This document shows, piece by piece, positions 1 to 10,300 of a DNA stretch of 25,000 nucleotides. The notes under the pieces were generated by a model. That model was not told where the DNA came from. It searched no databases and saw only the letters and a program-made list of their open reading frames with translations. Position numbers and translations under genes: made by a program. The DNA is taken from assembly GCA_016946835.1 (NCBI GenBank), contig JACVTC010000153.1:1-25000 (forward strand), given 5' to 3'. The stretch's first letter is position 1. The number at the start of each line of letters is the position of its first letter. The DNA is from Neocallimastix lanati (nom. inval.) (taxonomy: Eukaryota; Neocallimastigomycota; Neocallimastigomycetes; Neocallimastigales; Neocallimastigaceae).

Positions 1-943
1 ACAATGGTCCTATTCTGTATTTTGAATATAATTCTCTATGTAACTTTATTTTTATTTTTTATATTAAATTAATGGTAAAATCTAATTGGTTATATTAAAA
101 ATATCCAATTAAATATGAAAAAATATTAAACTTTTTAAATTATCTTTAATCTTTAAAAACTTATTAGTTATTCGGATTAATAGTATTGTTTTTTTAACAT
201 ATAAAGAAGAAAAGAATAAAAATATATAGGATTTAATAAATAATTATTAAAAATATAAATTACTTAAATATAATATTTATTAAAATATAATAAATAAAAT
301 AATATATTAAATATATATTTTACAATATTAAATTATAATATTAATATATATAAACAATATAACTATTTAAAGTATATATTTAATATATAATAGACTAATA
401 TATTATATAATAGAAATATATAATATGCTTTATTAATTATTAACTTTATATAATTTTCATTTATATTGTTATATTTATATAAAATGAATATACGAATATA
501 TATATTTTTGTGATGCCAATTTTTACTTGAAAGTGTATCGTGGCAAGGATTAATATATTTTTGAATTCTTAAAAAGGAATTTTTTACGTAAGCTCAACAA
601 AAATTATGTATGAGTTTTTGAAAGTTATGTGATGCATCGTTAGTTCAGTGATTACTTATATGCATTAATATTGAACTATTTATATAGTTATTAAATTTTC
701 AAATTCATAGATTTGAGAATTCATAATAGAATGATATTTCTATTTCATATAGTTTACTTGGTTATTGATAATTTGATAAAAAATAATAATTACAGATTTA
801 TAAAAAAAATTAATTTTAATACTAATTTTAATATAATAATAATTAAAATAGGAATTCATTTGTTTTTCTATTCATTTTAATAGATGTCAATAAGTAATTA
901 ATTAGAATTTTATTGTTTTGTTGTTTTATTATTTTATTTATTC

Positions 944-964
944 TTTTTTTTTTTTTTTTTTTTT
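944..964. repeat. poly(T) tract
   Basis: A 21-base uninterrupted T run inside A/T intergenic DNA. Similar tracts lie at 3327-3354, 3659-3673 and 5047-5060. Such tracts are common in very AT-rich genomes. On the opposite strand they would read as poly(A), but no recognisable retroelement 3' end adjoins this one. Confidence 0.9.
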
Positions 965-1050
965 CAATAAGATTTTCCTAAAGAGGAACATATGTAATAG
1001 ATAAAATTAAAGTTGAGCGTTTTGTTATTACAATTTGTTAAAAAAAAATA

Positions 1051-1200
1051 AATAATAAATTAATAAAATAATATGTATAAACTCTAATATATAAAAAATA
1101 GATATAGTAAATAATTAATATAAATAATAAATAATAAATAATAACTAATAATAATAAATTAATAAAATAATATGTACAAACTCTAATATATAAAAAATAG
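1051..1200. repeat. imperfect direct repeat pair, about 51 bp, offset 99 bp
   Basis: Positions 1051-1101 and 1150-1200 are the same sequence except for one T/C difference within ATATGTAYAAACTC. AT microsatellite separates them. The repeat looks like a local slippage or tandem duplication product. No function is apparent. Confidence 0.8.
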
Positions 1201-1249
1201 AAATTAATATTTTATTAACATACAGTTAATAATTAATATAAATAATAAA

Positions 1250-1440
1250 AAATAATAAATTATAAATTATAAATAATTGAATAATAAATAGTTAATAATA
1301 AATAGTAAATAATAAATAATAACTAATAACTAATAAATAATAAATAATAAATAATAAATAATAAATAATAAATAATAAATAATAAATATAAATATAAATA
1401 TAAATAACTAATAAATAATAAATAATAAAGAAAAATATAA
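1250..1440. repeat. AATAAATAATAAATAA-type microsatellite
   Basis: A long run of interspersed AAT, AAAT and TAAATA units, including ATAAATATAAATATAAATA around 1381-1405. It is simple low-complexity sequence with no coding or structural signal. Confidence 0.85.
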
Positions 1441-2219
1441 ATTAATTTATTTTATTATTATAACTTACTATAAAGATATAAATAAATTATAATTACTAAT
1501 GAACCATCAATATTAAACTTTTTGAAAGGGTTTTTTTTTATATTATTAGTTTATTTATATATATATATATTTTTTTTTTGTTTTTATTTTATTACTATAT
1601 TTATATATTTATTTTTTTTTATATATATATTTCGTTAGTATTATTCTATTTCTATTTTTAATATCTTTTAATATAAACTATCATTTTTAAACATAATAAA
1701 CTTTTGAAAAAAAAAAATTTTTTTTTATACATTTTTCATAGAAAAATGATAAAAAAAGTTGAAAAATATATTTTACTGGAATAATATTTATTATATATAT
1801 TAAATATTATTATGCTTTATCAATAATAAATTATCTTAAAATTTTGGTTTAATATGTAAGCAGATAAATTGGAAGAGGGTATATTTGTTAAATTTAAATT
1901 GATTCATAATATATTTTAATTATATATATTTAAAACAAATAAATTTGAATTTTATTTAATTAAAAAAAAAAAAAACATATATGTTACAGTTATTTTATTT
2001 TGTATACAAAGAAAAATATATATATTTTTTGTTTAAAAAATTATAAATAGTGTTAATAGTTAAGAAGTATTTTTTTTTTTCATATTTATTATATTGCCTT
2101 ATTACTGTTACAAAAAAAAAAAAAATTAATACATAATAACAAAATTATTATCTTGTTAATCCTTTTATTTAAATATTTTATTTTATTTTATTTTTTTTCT
2201 TTAAAAAAAAAGATTCATT

Positions 2220-2530
2220 ACATATTTTCTCGGACTCTACTCAGGCCTTGTGTTAAGGTTCTCCATACTTACGTACTTACGATGAATAAAGAATATTATA
2301 ATACATTATATGTACTAACAAATCTAGTTATTTGTCAATCTTGATGAAAATCATGGATATCTCATGACTTTATCTAGGCAACATTTCCATAAATGGGATT
2401 TCTAAGATATCATCAATACTACCCTTGCTTAAAGGGTCGACGCCAAACTAATATGACATGACATATAATATTGTGTAAAAGAAGGGCGCCATATATGTAG
2501 ATATGAAAGTCCGAAGTAAAAAAAAAAAAG
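2220..2530 (+). other. less AT-rich structured island ending in an A-run; identity unknown
   Basis: This roughly 300-bp block is clearly richer in G/C than its surroundings and contains several short hairpins: ACCCTT/AAGGGT (2421-2426 with 2432-2437), TCATG/CATGA (2351-2355 with 2363-2367) and CCTT/AAGG near 2244. It ends GAAAGTCCGAAGT followed by 12 A (2518-2529). That would fit a retroposed non-coding RNA or SINE-like copy, a host structured RNA gene, or a remnant of a coding repeat. On the minus strand a stretch of about 25 codons is open near 2370-2450, but stops flank it. I do not recognise the sequence, and the call rests only on composition, hairpins and the terminal A-run. Confidence 0.3.
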
Positions 2531-3062
2531 GATTTTTTATTATAAAAATTGAAATATAAATTATTAATTCATCATGATAATTTTTTTTTTAATTTTATTT
2601 AAAAAATTATGAGATGATTAATAGAAAAAATTTTTTTTCAAGTATTTTTTTTAATATGTTAATCTCTGAATAAAAATATATATATTATTTTAAATTAAAT
2701 GCACTGATAATGAAATAATTAATATACATTTTTATTAATATTATATGAAAATTTATTTTTAAAAATATTAGGAGAAAAAATTTATATATAGAAAATAAAA
2801 ATATAATTTTTTTTATTTTTGAAATAAAATTGTAAAAATAGAAACTTTAACTACTTATTATTTTATTAATAAAAATAAAATAATGCCTAACTAAAGAAAT
2901 ATAAATATATAATTTAATTATAAAAGAAAAAAGTTTGTTTATAGTCTGTTAAATAGACTTTTCATTTTAAAATATAAAATGAAATAATTAAATATATAAT
3001 TTTTTTTTAATAATTTAAAATGAATAATTCTATTATTTAATAAAACTTGAGACACTTAATTT

Positions 3063-3215
3063 ATATTTAATTTATATTTTTATATTGATTTATATATGTG
3101 TAAATATATTCATATTTAATTTATATTTTTATATTGATTTATATATGTGTAAATATATTCATATTTAATTTATATTTTTATATTGATTTATATATGTGTA
3201 AATATATTCATATTT
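3063..3215. repeat. tandem repeat, three copies of a 49-bp unit
   Basis: The block containing TTGATTTATATATGTGTAAA recurs at exact 49-bp spacing (TATATATGTG begins at 3091, 3140 and 3189). The three copies are essentially identical, so the array is recent. It is AT-only minisatellite DNA with no coding potential. Confidence 0.9.
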
Positions 3216-3323
3216 ATTAAATAAGTACTAGATATGAATTTCAATTTAAATAATACAAATTTACAGTAATTACAAATAGTAAATAATAATAAATATTTAA
3301 ATTATTCATTTATATTAATATTA

Positions 3324-3354
<31 letters not shown>

Positions 3355-5285
3355 GACAAGGTATTTTTATTGCCGTTAATAATACAAGTCATTATATAAA
3401 ATAATTTATTAAACTTTAACAACTAAGATGTTTTTAAAAAAAAATAACAAATTAATCATTAATGAAATAAATTAATATTAATATTGTCATTAAAGGATGA
3501 AGACTATAACTTAGCCTCTTTCATTAAACCGTTATATTCTTTATTTAGGTCGTATAGGAGTAAAAGTAAATAATGAAAAAATTATATATATATACATTAA
3601 CTATATTCTTTATTATTCATAAAAGATCAAATGAACAATAATAACTGTTCATTCGAATTTTTTTTTTTTTTTTAATTATATAGGTGTAATTTGTAGTAAT
3701 TAATTGTCTATTATTTATAGTATCAATATTTTTTAATTACATATTTATAGAATCAAATTTTATTAATTATTAAGTTTAATTTTTTTTTATGAAATTGTAT
3801 TTTAATGTATATAATTATTTCGATAAAAAAAATAATATATGTTTTTGTATAAATTTTATTATTTAATAAACTTCAAAATTATCCAAACTTTATATATATA
3901 TTTTTATTCATCAACTAAATTAAATTATAATAGATTTACATCACTTAAAAATATAACTACATTAATATTTAATTTATTTTATTATACACTATATTATAAT
4001 ACAATATATATATATTTATATATTCGATTTATATTTTAATATATATTACTTGTGTAATTATTAATATATTATACAATTATAAAATATTATATATATTTAC
4101 ATTAACAATTATCAACATTGTTATTTTTTTGTTGAAAATTTTTAAATTTTGCTTTTTTATCTATTTAGAAAGTTATTATATCTAATATTTATATATCTAT
4201 ATATACATCCTTGATATATAGTGATATTTTATTATAAATATTTTTTTGTATTGTTTATATATCCTATATATAAATCATTCGAATATTTTAGTTTTTTTTA
4301 TTTTGTTTTATATGTTTATAAATAATAAAGTTTATTAGCTCTTATCTATAAATTTTAATAAATAGTTTTTTTTGACATACTTTATTATAAAAAAAAAACA
4401 TAAAAAATTATTGCCTTAAAATTTTATAATATTTTTTTTTTTTTAGAAAAAAAAAACAAAAACCAAAAATTAATAAAGTATTTTTGATATATATATTTTT
4501 TTAATATATTGATCTATTTATCCTATTTGATAATAATAATTAGATTTTAAAATTTTTATTAAGCAATCAATTTATTTCTATTTGTTGTGCAACAATATAA
4601 AAAAATTTATATATTTATAACATATTTTATATTATATTGAAAAAATATTAAAATATTATTAGTTATATTAATCTTAGGTATAATAAAATTGGAATAACAA
4701 TATATTATTTTAATTAATAATTATTTATTATTATAATTTAATATTTACTACATTTAATAATATAATATATATTCATTGTACATAATTAATATATATATAT
4801 AGTTATATAATATTATGAATATATTATATTAAATTGATTCTATAACTGATAATAAATTTAATATATTAATATATAATACTATTTTTCAATTATGTTTATA
4901 ACATTAATATTAAATAATATAATTAAATTAATTATATATTAAAGTGTATTGGCTTTTATATTCAAACTTTAATAAATTGTTATATTTTAGAAAATTAAAT
5001 TACTTTATTTTTACTTTTAATTTTTCTTTTATATAAAAAGACTGATTTTTTTTTTTTTTTACTCATAATATTCTAAATAATTATAAAAAAATTTTTTTAA
5101 AATATATTAAAAACTAATAAATAGTTTTAACTTCTGTATATATTTAAGGTATATATTATATTTTGTTATATTAAAGTAAGATAAAAAGAGTTTTGTTAAG
5201 TTGAAGATAAAAAACAATATAATGTATAAGGGAAATTGTATTAATATATTTTTTTTTAAATTAAAAATAAATAATAGTATAAAAG

Positions 5286-5888
5286 ATGACTTCTTCTGAA
5301 ACTGTTAACAAGGATCAAAACGTAGTTCTTTCCGTTGGTAAGGGAGCTACTAAGGTTGCTTCGACCGGTATTAGTTTTTTCAAGGATTTCATTAAGTTCC
5401 TTAACAAGGGTAATGTTATTGATTTAGCTACTGGTGTTGTCATCGGTACTGCCTTTACCAATATTGTTAACTCTATTGTTAATGATTTCTTCTCACCAGT
5501 TATTGGTTATCTTACTAGTGGTAAGAGTTTAACTGAAAAGTTCTGGACTATTACTCACGGTAACGATACTGAAAAAAGAGATTACACTACTAGATCTGAA
5601 GCTGCTAAGTACGGTGCTGTTACTATTAACTATGGTAACTTCCTTCAAACTTTAATTAACTTTGTTATTGTTGGTTTCTGTGTTTACTTAGTCATTAAGC
5701 TTGTTTCTCTTGTCTGGAAGAAGGAAGAAGAAATCAGTACTGACTGGCCATGTCCAAGATGTAAACAAATGAACAAACTCGGTGCCACTAAGTGTTACGC
5801 TTGTGGTGAAGATCCAATTTATCCAGAAGATGTCGATCCAGAGTTATACTTAAAGGACCCAGAAGCTGCTGTTAAAAAAGCAAATTAA
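5286..5888 (+). CDS. MscL-type large-conductance mechanosensitive channel with C-terminal RanBP2-type zinc finger
   Basis: A 200-residue protein. Residues 31-77 match the MscL amphipathic N-helix and first membrane helix, including the family-typical GNVIDLATGVVIGTAF. Residues 78-115 form the extracytoplasmic loop, and about 116-144 the second helix (YGNFLQTLINFVIVGF). MscL pentamers open under membrane tension and release osmolytes. It differs from typical bacterial MscL (about 130-150 residues) in two ways: about 30 extra N-terminal residues, and a cytoplasmic tail with W154-x-C156-x2-C159-x3-N163-x6-C170-x2-C173. That spacing is exactly the RanBP2-type zinc-finger pattern, though a generic zinc ribbon is the alternative. 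The start is the first ATG of the frame and is followed by an uninterrupted reading frame without introns. Codons are strongly biased (GGT, AAG, GTT, TAC/AAC, CCA), which suggests high expression and contrasts with the AT-driven codons of the LINE ORFs. The cellular membrane it occupies cannot be told. Confidence 0.93.
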   Translation: MTSSETVNKDQNVVLSVGKGATKVASTGISFFKDFIKFLNKGNVIDLATGVVIGTAFTNIVNSIVNDFFSPVIGYLTSGKSLTEKFWTITHGNDTEKRDYTTRSEAAKYGAVTINYGNFLQTLINFVIVGFCVYLVIKLVSLVWKKEEEISTDWPCPRCKQMNKLGATKCYACGEDPIYPEDVDPELYLKDPEAAVKKAN

Positions 5889-6227
5889 TTAAAAAAAAAA
5901 TCATTAAATAACAAAATAAATTAATCATAAAAATCTAATCGTAAATTATTTTATTTATTTTAAACAAATTATTTATTCTCTTATTTTTTAAACAATAAAA
6001 AAAATAAAAATAATAAAAAATATTAATAGAAAAAAATTTAAAAATATAAAGAAATAAAATATATTTCATTATACGCTTATTAATAATGATAAGTAAATTA
6101 AAGTAAATTTAAACGCTAGAAAAAAAAAAAAAAGTAAAAAATAAAAAAATAAAAATAAAAAATAATTAAAAATTAAGATTATTATTTTTGTTGTTTGTAT
6201 ATTTTTATTATATTTTATTACTATTAT
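5889..6227. other. 3' flank of the MscL-like gene; A/T-rich, no gene
   Basis: The TAA stop is followed by A-rich DNA with AATAAA-like strings near 5915 and 5993 that could serve in 3'-end formation, and an A-run at about 6119-6133. Nothing else is supportable here. Confidence 0.7.
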
Positions 6228-6455
6228 TATTATTATTTATATATATATATATATATTTATTATTAATTAATTTTACTTTTAAATTATTTCATTATTATTT
6301 ATATATATATATATATATTTATTATTAATTAATTTTACTTTTAAATTATTTCATTTTTTATTAATTAATTTTACTTTTAAATTATTTCATTTTTTATTAA
6401 TTAATTTTACTTTTAAATTATTTCATTTTTTATTTCATTTTTTATTTCATTTTTA
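6228..6455. repeat. nested tandem repeat (about 62-bp unit x2, then about 34-bp unit x2, then TTTTTATTTCAT)
   Basis: ATTAATTAATTTTACTTTTA occurs four times, starting near 6262, 6325, 6359 and 6394. The first two copies are preceded by a TA microsatellite and the last two by a shorter spacer, so a larger unit and a smaller internal unit were both duplicated. The array abuts the LINE remnant Z just downstream. Confidence 0.85.
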
Positions 6456-6482
6456 ATTCTAAAGCACTCATGATTTTCACCT

Positions 6483-6602
6483 CCAGATACAGATTCGATT
6501 GATAACACTAATACTGAAATTATTACTCGCAATAATGGACGTGGTGTTATTATCGAGGAATGGGAAAAGTTAGAGGCTATTACTTCTAACGCACTTTTAT
6601 AA
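6483..6602 (+). pseudogene. LINE remnant Z: last ~39 codons of a LINE ORF
   Basis: An open stretch ends at TAA 6600-6602 and encodes a tail with IIEEWEKLEAITSNALL. It corresponds to the C-terminus of element D (19000-19090), which has VIFDEWEELEAFSSSNLIT after the same DTDS lead-in. An in-frame stop lies just upstream of the homologous part, so this is a 5'-truncated or eroded copy. The following 3' UTR (from 6603) has the CATGTATTTT box seen in the other LINEs of this window. Z is the outermost left member of the LINE pile and probably belongs to a subfamily close to D. Confidence 0.75.
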
Positions 6603-6689
6603 TTTTATAATATATAATATTTTATTTCATGTATTTTATTATTTTTTTATTTCTTTAAAATCATGTAATTTTATTATTATTATAAAATA
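6597..6689. repeat. 93-bp direct repeat X, left copy
   Basis: This 93-bp segment is identical, base for base as read, to 12085-12177. It covers the end of remnant Z and its 3' UTR. With element A removed, the two copies would abut exactly, so the target carried a perfect 93-bp tandem duplication before A arrived (see 12085-12177). Confidence 0.9.
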
Positions 6690-6693
6690 TTAT
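6681..6693. repeat. left target-site duplication of LINE A (13 bp)
   Basis: TATAAAATATTAT at 6681-6693 is repeated at 12076-12088, directly after the poly(A) tail of element A. It defines the insertion boundaries. The sequence is AT-only, so confidence rests on its exact placement at both ends. Confidence 0.75.
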
Positions 6694-6694
6694 T

Positions 6695-6744
6695 CCCCGA
6701 GCAGGGGTGTACTCGATTTATGTATTTAAATCGCCTGCAAGGGG
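6695..6744 (+). promoter_or_regulatory. 5'-terminal hairpin H1 of LINE A leader
   Basis: A nested stem: CCCC (6695-6698) pairs with GGGG (6741-6744), GCAGG (6701-6705) with CCTGC (6734-6738), and CGATTTA (6714-6720) with TAAATCG (6727-6733). That gives 16 base pairs with a 2x2 internal loop, an 8-nt bulge and a 6-nt loop, starting at the element's first bases. A role in translation, RNA packaging or ribozyme-like 5' processing is possible but unproven. Confidence 0.6.
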
Positions 6745-6747
6745 AAT

Positions 6748-6804
6748 TAACTTTACTCTTATAAAGTAGATCCACAGTACTGGTGCAAAATAGTAGTAAA
6801 GTTA
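6748..6804 (+). promoter_or_regulatory. hairpin H2 of LINE A leader
   Basis: TAACTTTACT (6748-6757) is the exact reverse complement of AGTAAAGTTA (6795-6804), a 10-bp stem closing a loop of 37 nt. It follows H1 immediately. Confidence 0.55.
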
Positions 6805-6819
6805 TATTTTGTGTTAATT

Positions 6820-6849
6820 AATAACATTATGCGCAATGGTAATGTTATT
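6820..6849 (+). promoter_or_regulatory. hairpin H3 of LINE A leader
   Basis: AATAACATTA (6820-6829) and TAATGTTATT (6840-6849) form a perfect 10-bp stem around the loop TGCGCAATGG. It is the third strong stem within the first 156 nt of the element. Confidence 0.6.
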
Positions 6850-7352
6850 GGTAAAATTTTTCTGGTGAACACTCACTGCGGAATATAATGGTGCATTTTT
6901 GGAACATTGTTAAATAAGTTACACCCAAGAATTAGTAATACATTTTCATTGTATTTCTATTTTCATGTAGTATTACTATTCTCATGTAAGAATCTATTGT
7001 ATTCAATTGTATTTCAACTTTATATTTCATGTATCACGTTGTAAGAGATTGATTCACTCTAAATCTTGTAGTAATTTATTTAACTCTTTACTAATTTTGT
7101 GCCATTTTATTTCATCAATTCAATCTTAGTCATTAAATACTTTATGATATTCAATTTAAATAATATACTGAAAAAAGTGCTAAATCAAATTATTTTTCAA
7201 TCATTCAACAAACTACTAATTATCGAAATTATTTACTCCAAAAAGATATAAAATTATTACAATTCTCATTATACTCAAGACTTTATAATAAAAATTGACT
7301 TTTTTTTATTTTTTTTTTTTTAGTTATTAATTTTTAGTTTTTTATTACTATT

Positions 7353-10300
7353 ATGGAAATCCAATTTATAAGAAATAAGAATTTCATTCTAAGAGGTTCA
7401 AGGTGCCACGGTATACCAATGGAGAATACGAAACTACTCTTTATCCGCGGACTTCGATCTTGGCCAGAAATCAAAATGAGAAGACATTTAAAGAAAACTC
7501 TGAATGAATTAAATGATAAGATTTTATCAGTTAAACGTATTGCTAATTTTAATGATGCATTCTTTAAAATTAAAATAGTAGGTAATGAAGAAGAATTAAC
7601 ATCTATTACTGATTGTATTGTTAATAGTTTCAAACGTGCTTCAATTAACGTTATTAATTGTAGCAAAAGGAATCATAAATACAGTTTTTCTTCACTCAAA
7701 AGGAAACATTTTGCCTTATCAGAAAAAGTGAATTCATCTTATAATATCAACTTATTCACTACTTCAAATTCAAATGCAGATTCAAGTCAAAATTCAAATT
7801 CAAGTTCAAATACAGATTCATGTTCAAGTTCAAGTACAAGTTTAAGTACAAGTTCAAGTACAGGTTCAAGTTCAAGTTCAAGTCCAAGTTCAAGTACAAT
7901 TTCAAGTTCAAGTTCAAGTACAAGTTCAAGTACAAGTTCAAGTTCAAGTTCAAGTTCAAGTTCAAGTACAAGTTCAAGTTCAAGTTCAAGTTCAAGTTCA
8001 AGTACAAGTTCAAGTTCAATTTCAAATTTATGTTTAAATTCAGTTTCAAGCTCAGATTCAAATTCAAATTTCAGTTCAATCAATTATAATAATTCCAATA
8101 ATATTAATAACACTCATATTAATAATAATACAGTTAAAGAATTTTCTCTATGTGTCAGTTGGAATACTAATGGATGGAACTTTGATAAAAAAGACAGTGT
8201 TGAATTCTTTATTTCAATGTACAAACCACTTTTCTTATGCTTTCAGGAAACAGGAAATGGTTCAGGTTCTAGCAGTAAATATCCATGTCGAGTATCATTA
8301 AAAAACTACAAACATTTCTTCAAAAAAGCTAATAATGAAATTCCCGGTAAAAGAGGTCTTTATATTGGGTTTCATAATTCTTGTCAAGCCTCTCTTGAAA
8401 ACAACACTTATGAGTATATTATTTCCTTGTATACTTATAATTTTTGGAATTTCACTAAATGTTCTATTGGTAATGTGTACGTACCTCATAGTGGCCATAG
8501 CCTTCATGCTAGAGCTGCTAGAATTGAAATATTGTCTTGGTTAAATAGTCACTCTTCTCATCCTTCAATGTTGGTTGGTGATTTTAATTTACCTACTGAG
8601 AAATTAAGTAATTTGCTCTCTAAATTTAGTAATTGGAAAATTCTTCCCTTATGGGGCTCCCCAATTTCATGGAGTAGAGGTAATAGAGAATCTGATATAG
8701 ATCATGCGATTGTCAATGATCATATGTTAGATTTACTTTCATATGGTACTTTTATTGACTTTCCCCCCATTTCGGATCATAAACCTTTATTAATAAAAGG
8801 TAAATGTTTTTCATCAGTTAATTCAGATAATTCTTTCTCTCTGCCTAAAAAGACAGTTAAATGGGATAGATTAAAATGTATAAATGAAAAAGAATCAATT
8901 TTTGACAACAACTATTTTAGTGTATTAGAGGAAGTGATTCCAGATCCTAATATTAGTATTGATGATATTTCAAAGAAATTTATTTCAACTTCATTCAATA
9001 TTGCTAAGGAACTTAATATCACGTCAATTTCAGAAGTTCGAAAATCTTTTTTTCATATGTCGCAGAAAATATTTAATTTGCAAAAACTCAAAATGAAATT
9101 ATATAAATCCATTAAAAGAAGAGGTTCTTATCATAATTTAGATGAATTTGAAGAATTAATTGATAAATATAATAGAATGTGCAAAATTATTCATCATATG
9201 TGTAATATTTATAGGAAAACTGAATACCAACATTGGATTAATACAGGATGTGAATATATGAAATCTCATAACCCTAAAAAAGCTTGGAAATGGCTTAAAA
9301 CAACAGCAAAAGTAGATAAATTTAAAAATATGTCAAATTCTCCAGTAAAGGACAAAAATGGTAAACTAGCTACTTCTACTAAAGAACAGTTAGAAGTATG
9401 GCACAATCACTATAAAAAACTTGCTTCAAGCCATTCTGATATCAATAGTGCATTAATCGAATGGTATAATAAATTTTCCAATGGAACAATTAGGTATACG
9501 AGACACAATGAATGGGATATAAATCAAGACATCAGTATAGAAGAAATTAGAGAAGCAATTTTGGCTACTCCAAATTTTAGAGCTTCAGGCCCGGATGGAA
9601 TTCCTATTGAATTTTATAAAGCTTTAATTCCTCCGGATGACGAAAATTCAGTAAATAATTCTTCTTCTGGTTTAAATTGTTTACAGAAGATATACTCAAG
9701 AATTTGGAATGGAGAATTTCCTAGCTCATGGAATGAAGCAAGTATTATATCTATTCCTAAAAAAGGAGATGATCTATCTGATTGTGACAATTATCGAGGT
9801 ATCTCTCTGATTAACAATGGTATTAAACTCATTTCGAAAATAGTCTCCAAAAGAATTTCAGAATATGGACTTAAAAATAATTTTATTAGGCCAGAGCAAT
9901 TTGGATTTCGTACTAAAGAAGAATGTGTTAGTTTATTTATTTCAATTCGAGAAATTTGTCAAAGGCGTAAAAATGATAATAAAGAAACTTACCTTGCTTT
10001 TCTAGATTTAAAAAAGGCATATGATTCTGTTCCAATAGGTAATATTTTATATAAATTAGATGCTTTAGGTATTAGAGGTAAATGTTATCAATTTATAAAA
10101 AATCTATATTTGACATCCAAAGCTAGTGTTAAAATTGATGATCAATATTCGGAATCTTTTAATATTATGAAAGGAGTTAGACAAGGTTGTCCACTATCAC
10201 CAATTCTTTTCAATCTTTTTATTAATGACATTTTTAATGATGTTTCAGAACTTGGAATTCCTTTAGGCGAATCTAGATGTTGTGGTGGACTCTTTGCAGA

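Larger units (their letters stand above)
1..5285. other. AT-rich intergenic region with no supportable gene
   Basis: About 5.3 kb of nearly pure A/T with poly(A) and poly(T) runs, TA and TAA microsatellites and only very short open frames of low-complexity Phe/Tyr/Ile/Leu/Lys composition. I regard those frames as chance. No tRNA, rRNA or recognisable coding segment could be supported. The structured or repeated parts (1051-1200, 1250-1440, 2220-2530, 3063-3215) are listed separately. The right end leads into the MscL-like gene and must contain its promoter, but no specific element could be identified in such A/T-rich DNA. Confidence 0.8.

Noticed and set aside
634-651. tRNA-like 5' half (GCATCGTTAGTTCAGTGA resembles acceptor plus A box)
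   Set aside because: No anticodon arm, B box (GGTTCRANNCC) or closing acceptor strand follows; chance or a tiny fragment.
3499-3570. Possible U3 snoRNA start (AAGACTATA)
   Set aside because: Only nine bases match, and no box A continuation or C/D boxes at the proper spacing.
5286-5888. Bacterial contamination as source of the MscL gene
   Set aside because: It is contiguous with poly(A)-tailed LINEs and A/T intergenic DNA, has no ribosome-binding site or operon neighbours, and carries eukaryote-style codon bias.
6694-6850. HDV-like ribozyme at the 5' end of LINE A
   Set aside because: Hairpins are nested or consecutive, and I could not find the double-pseudoknot pairing or the catalytic C strand of that fold by eye.
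7759-8089. Long open frames on both strands with Lys-Phe, Leu-Asn or Leu-Glu repeats
   Set aside because: They are produced by the stop-free TTCAAG hexamer array inside the LINE A ORF.
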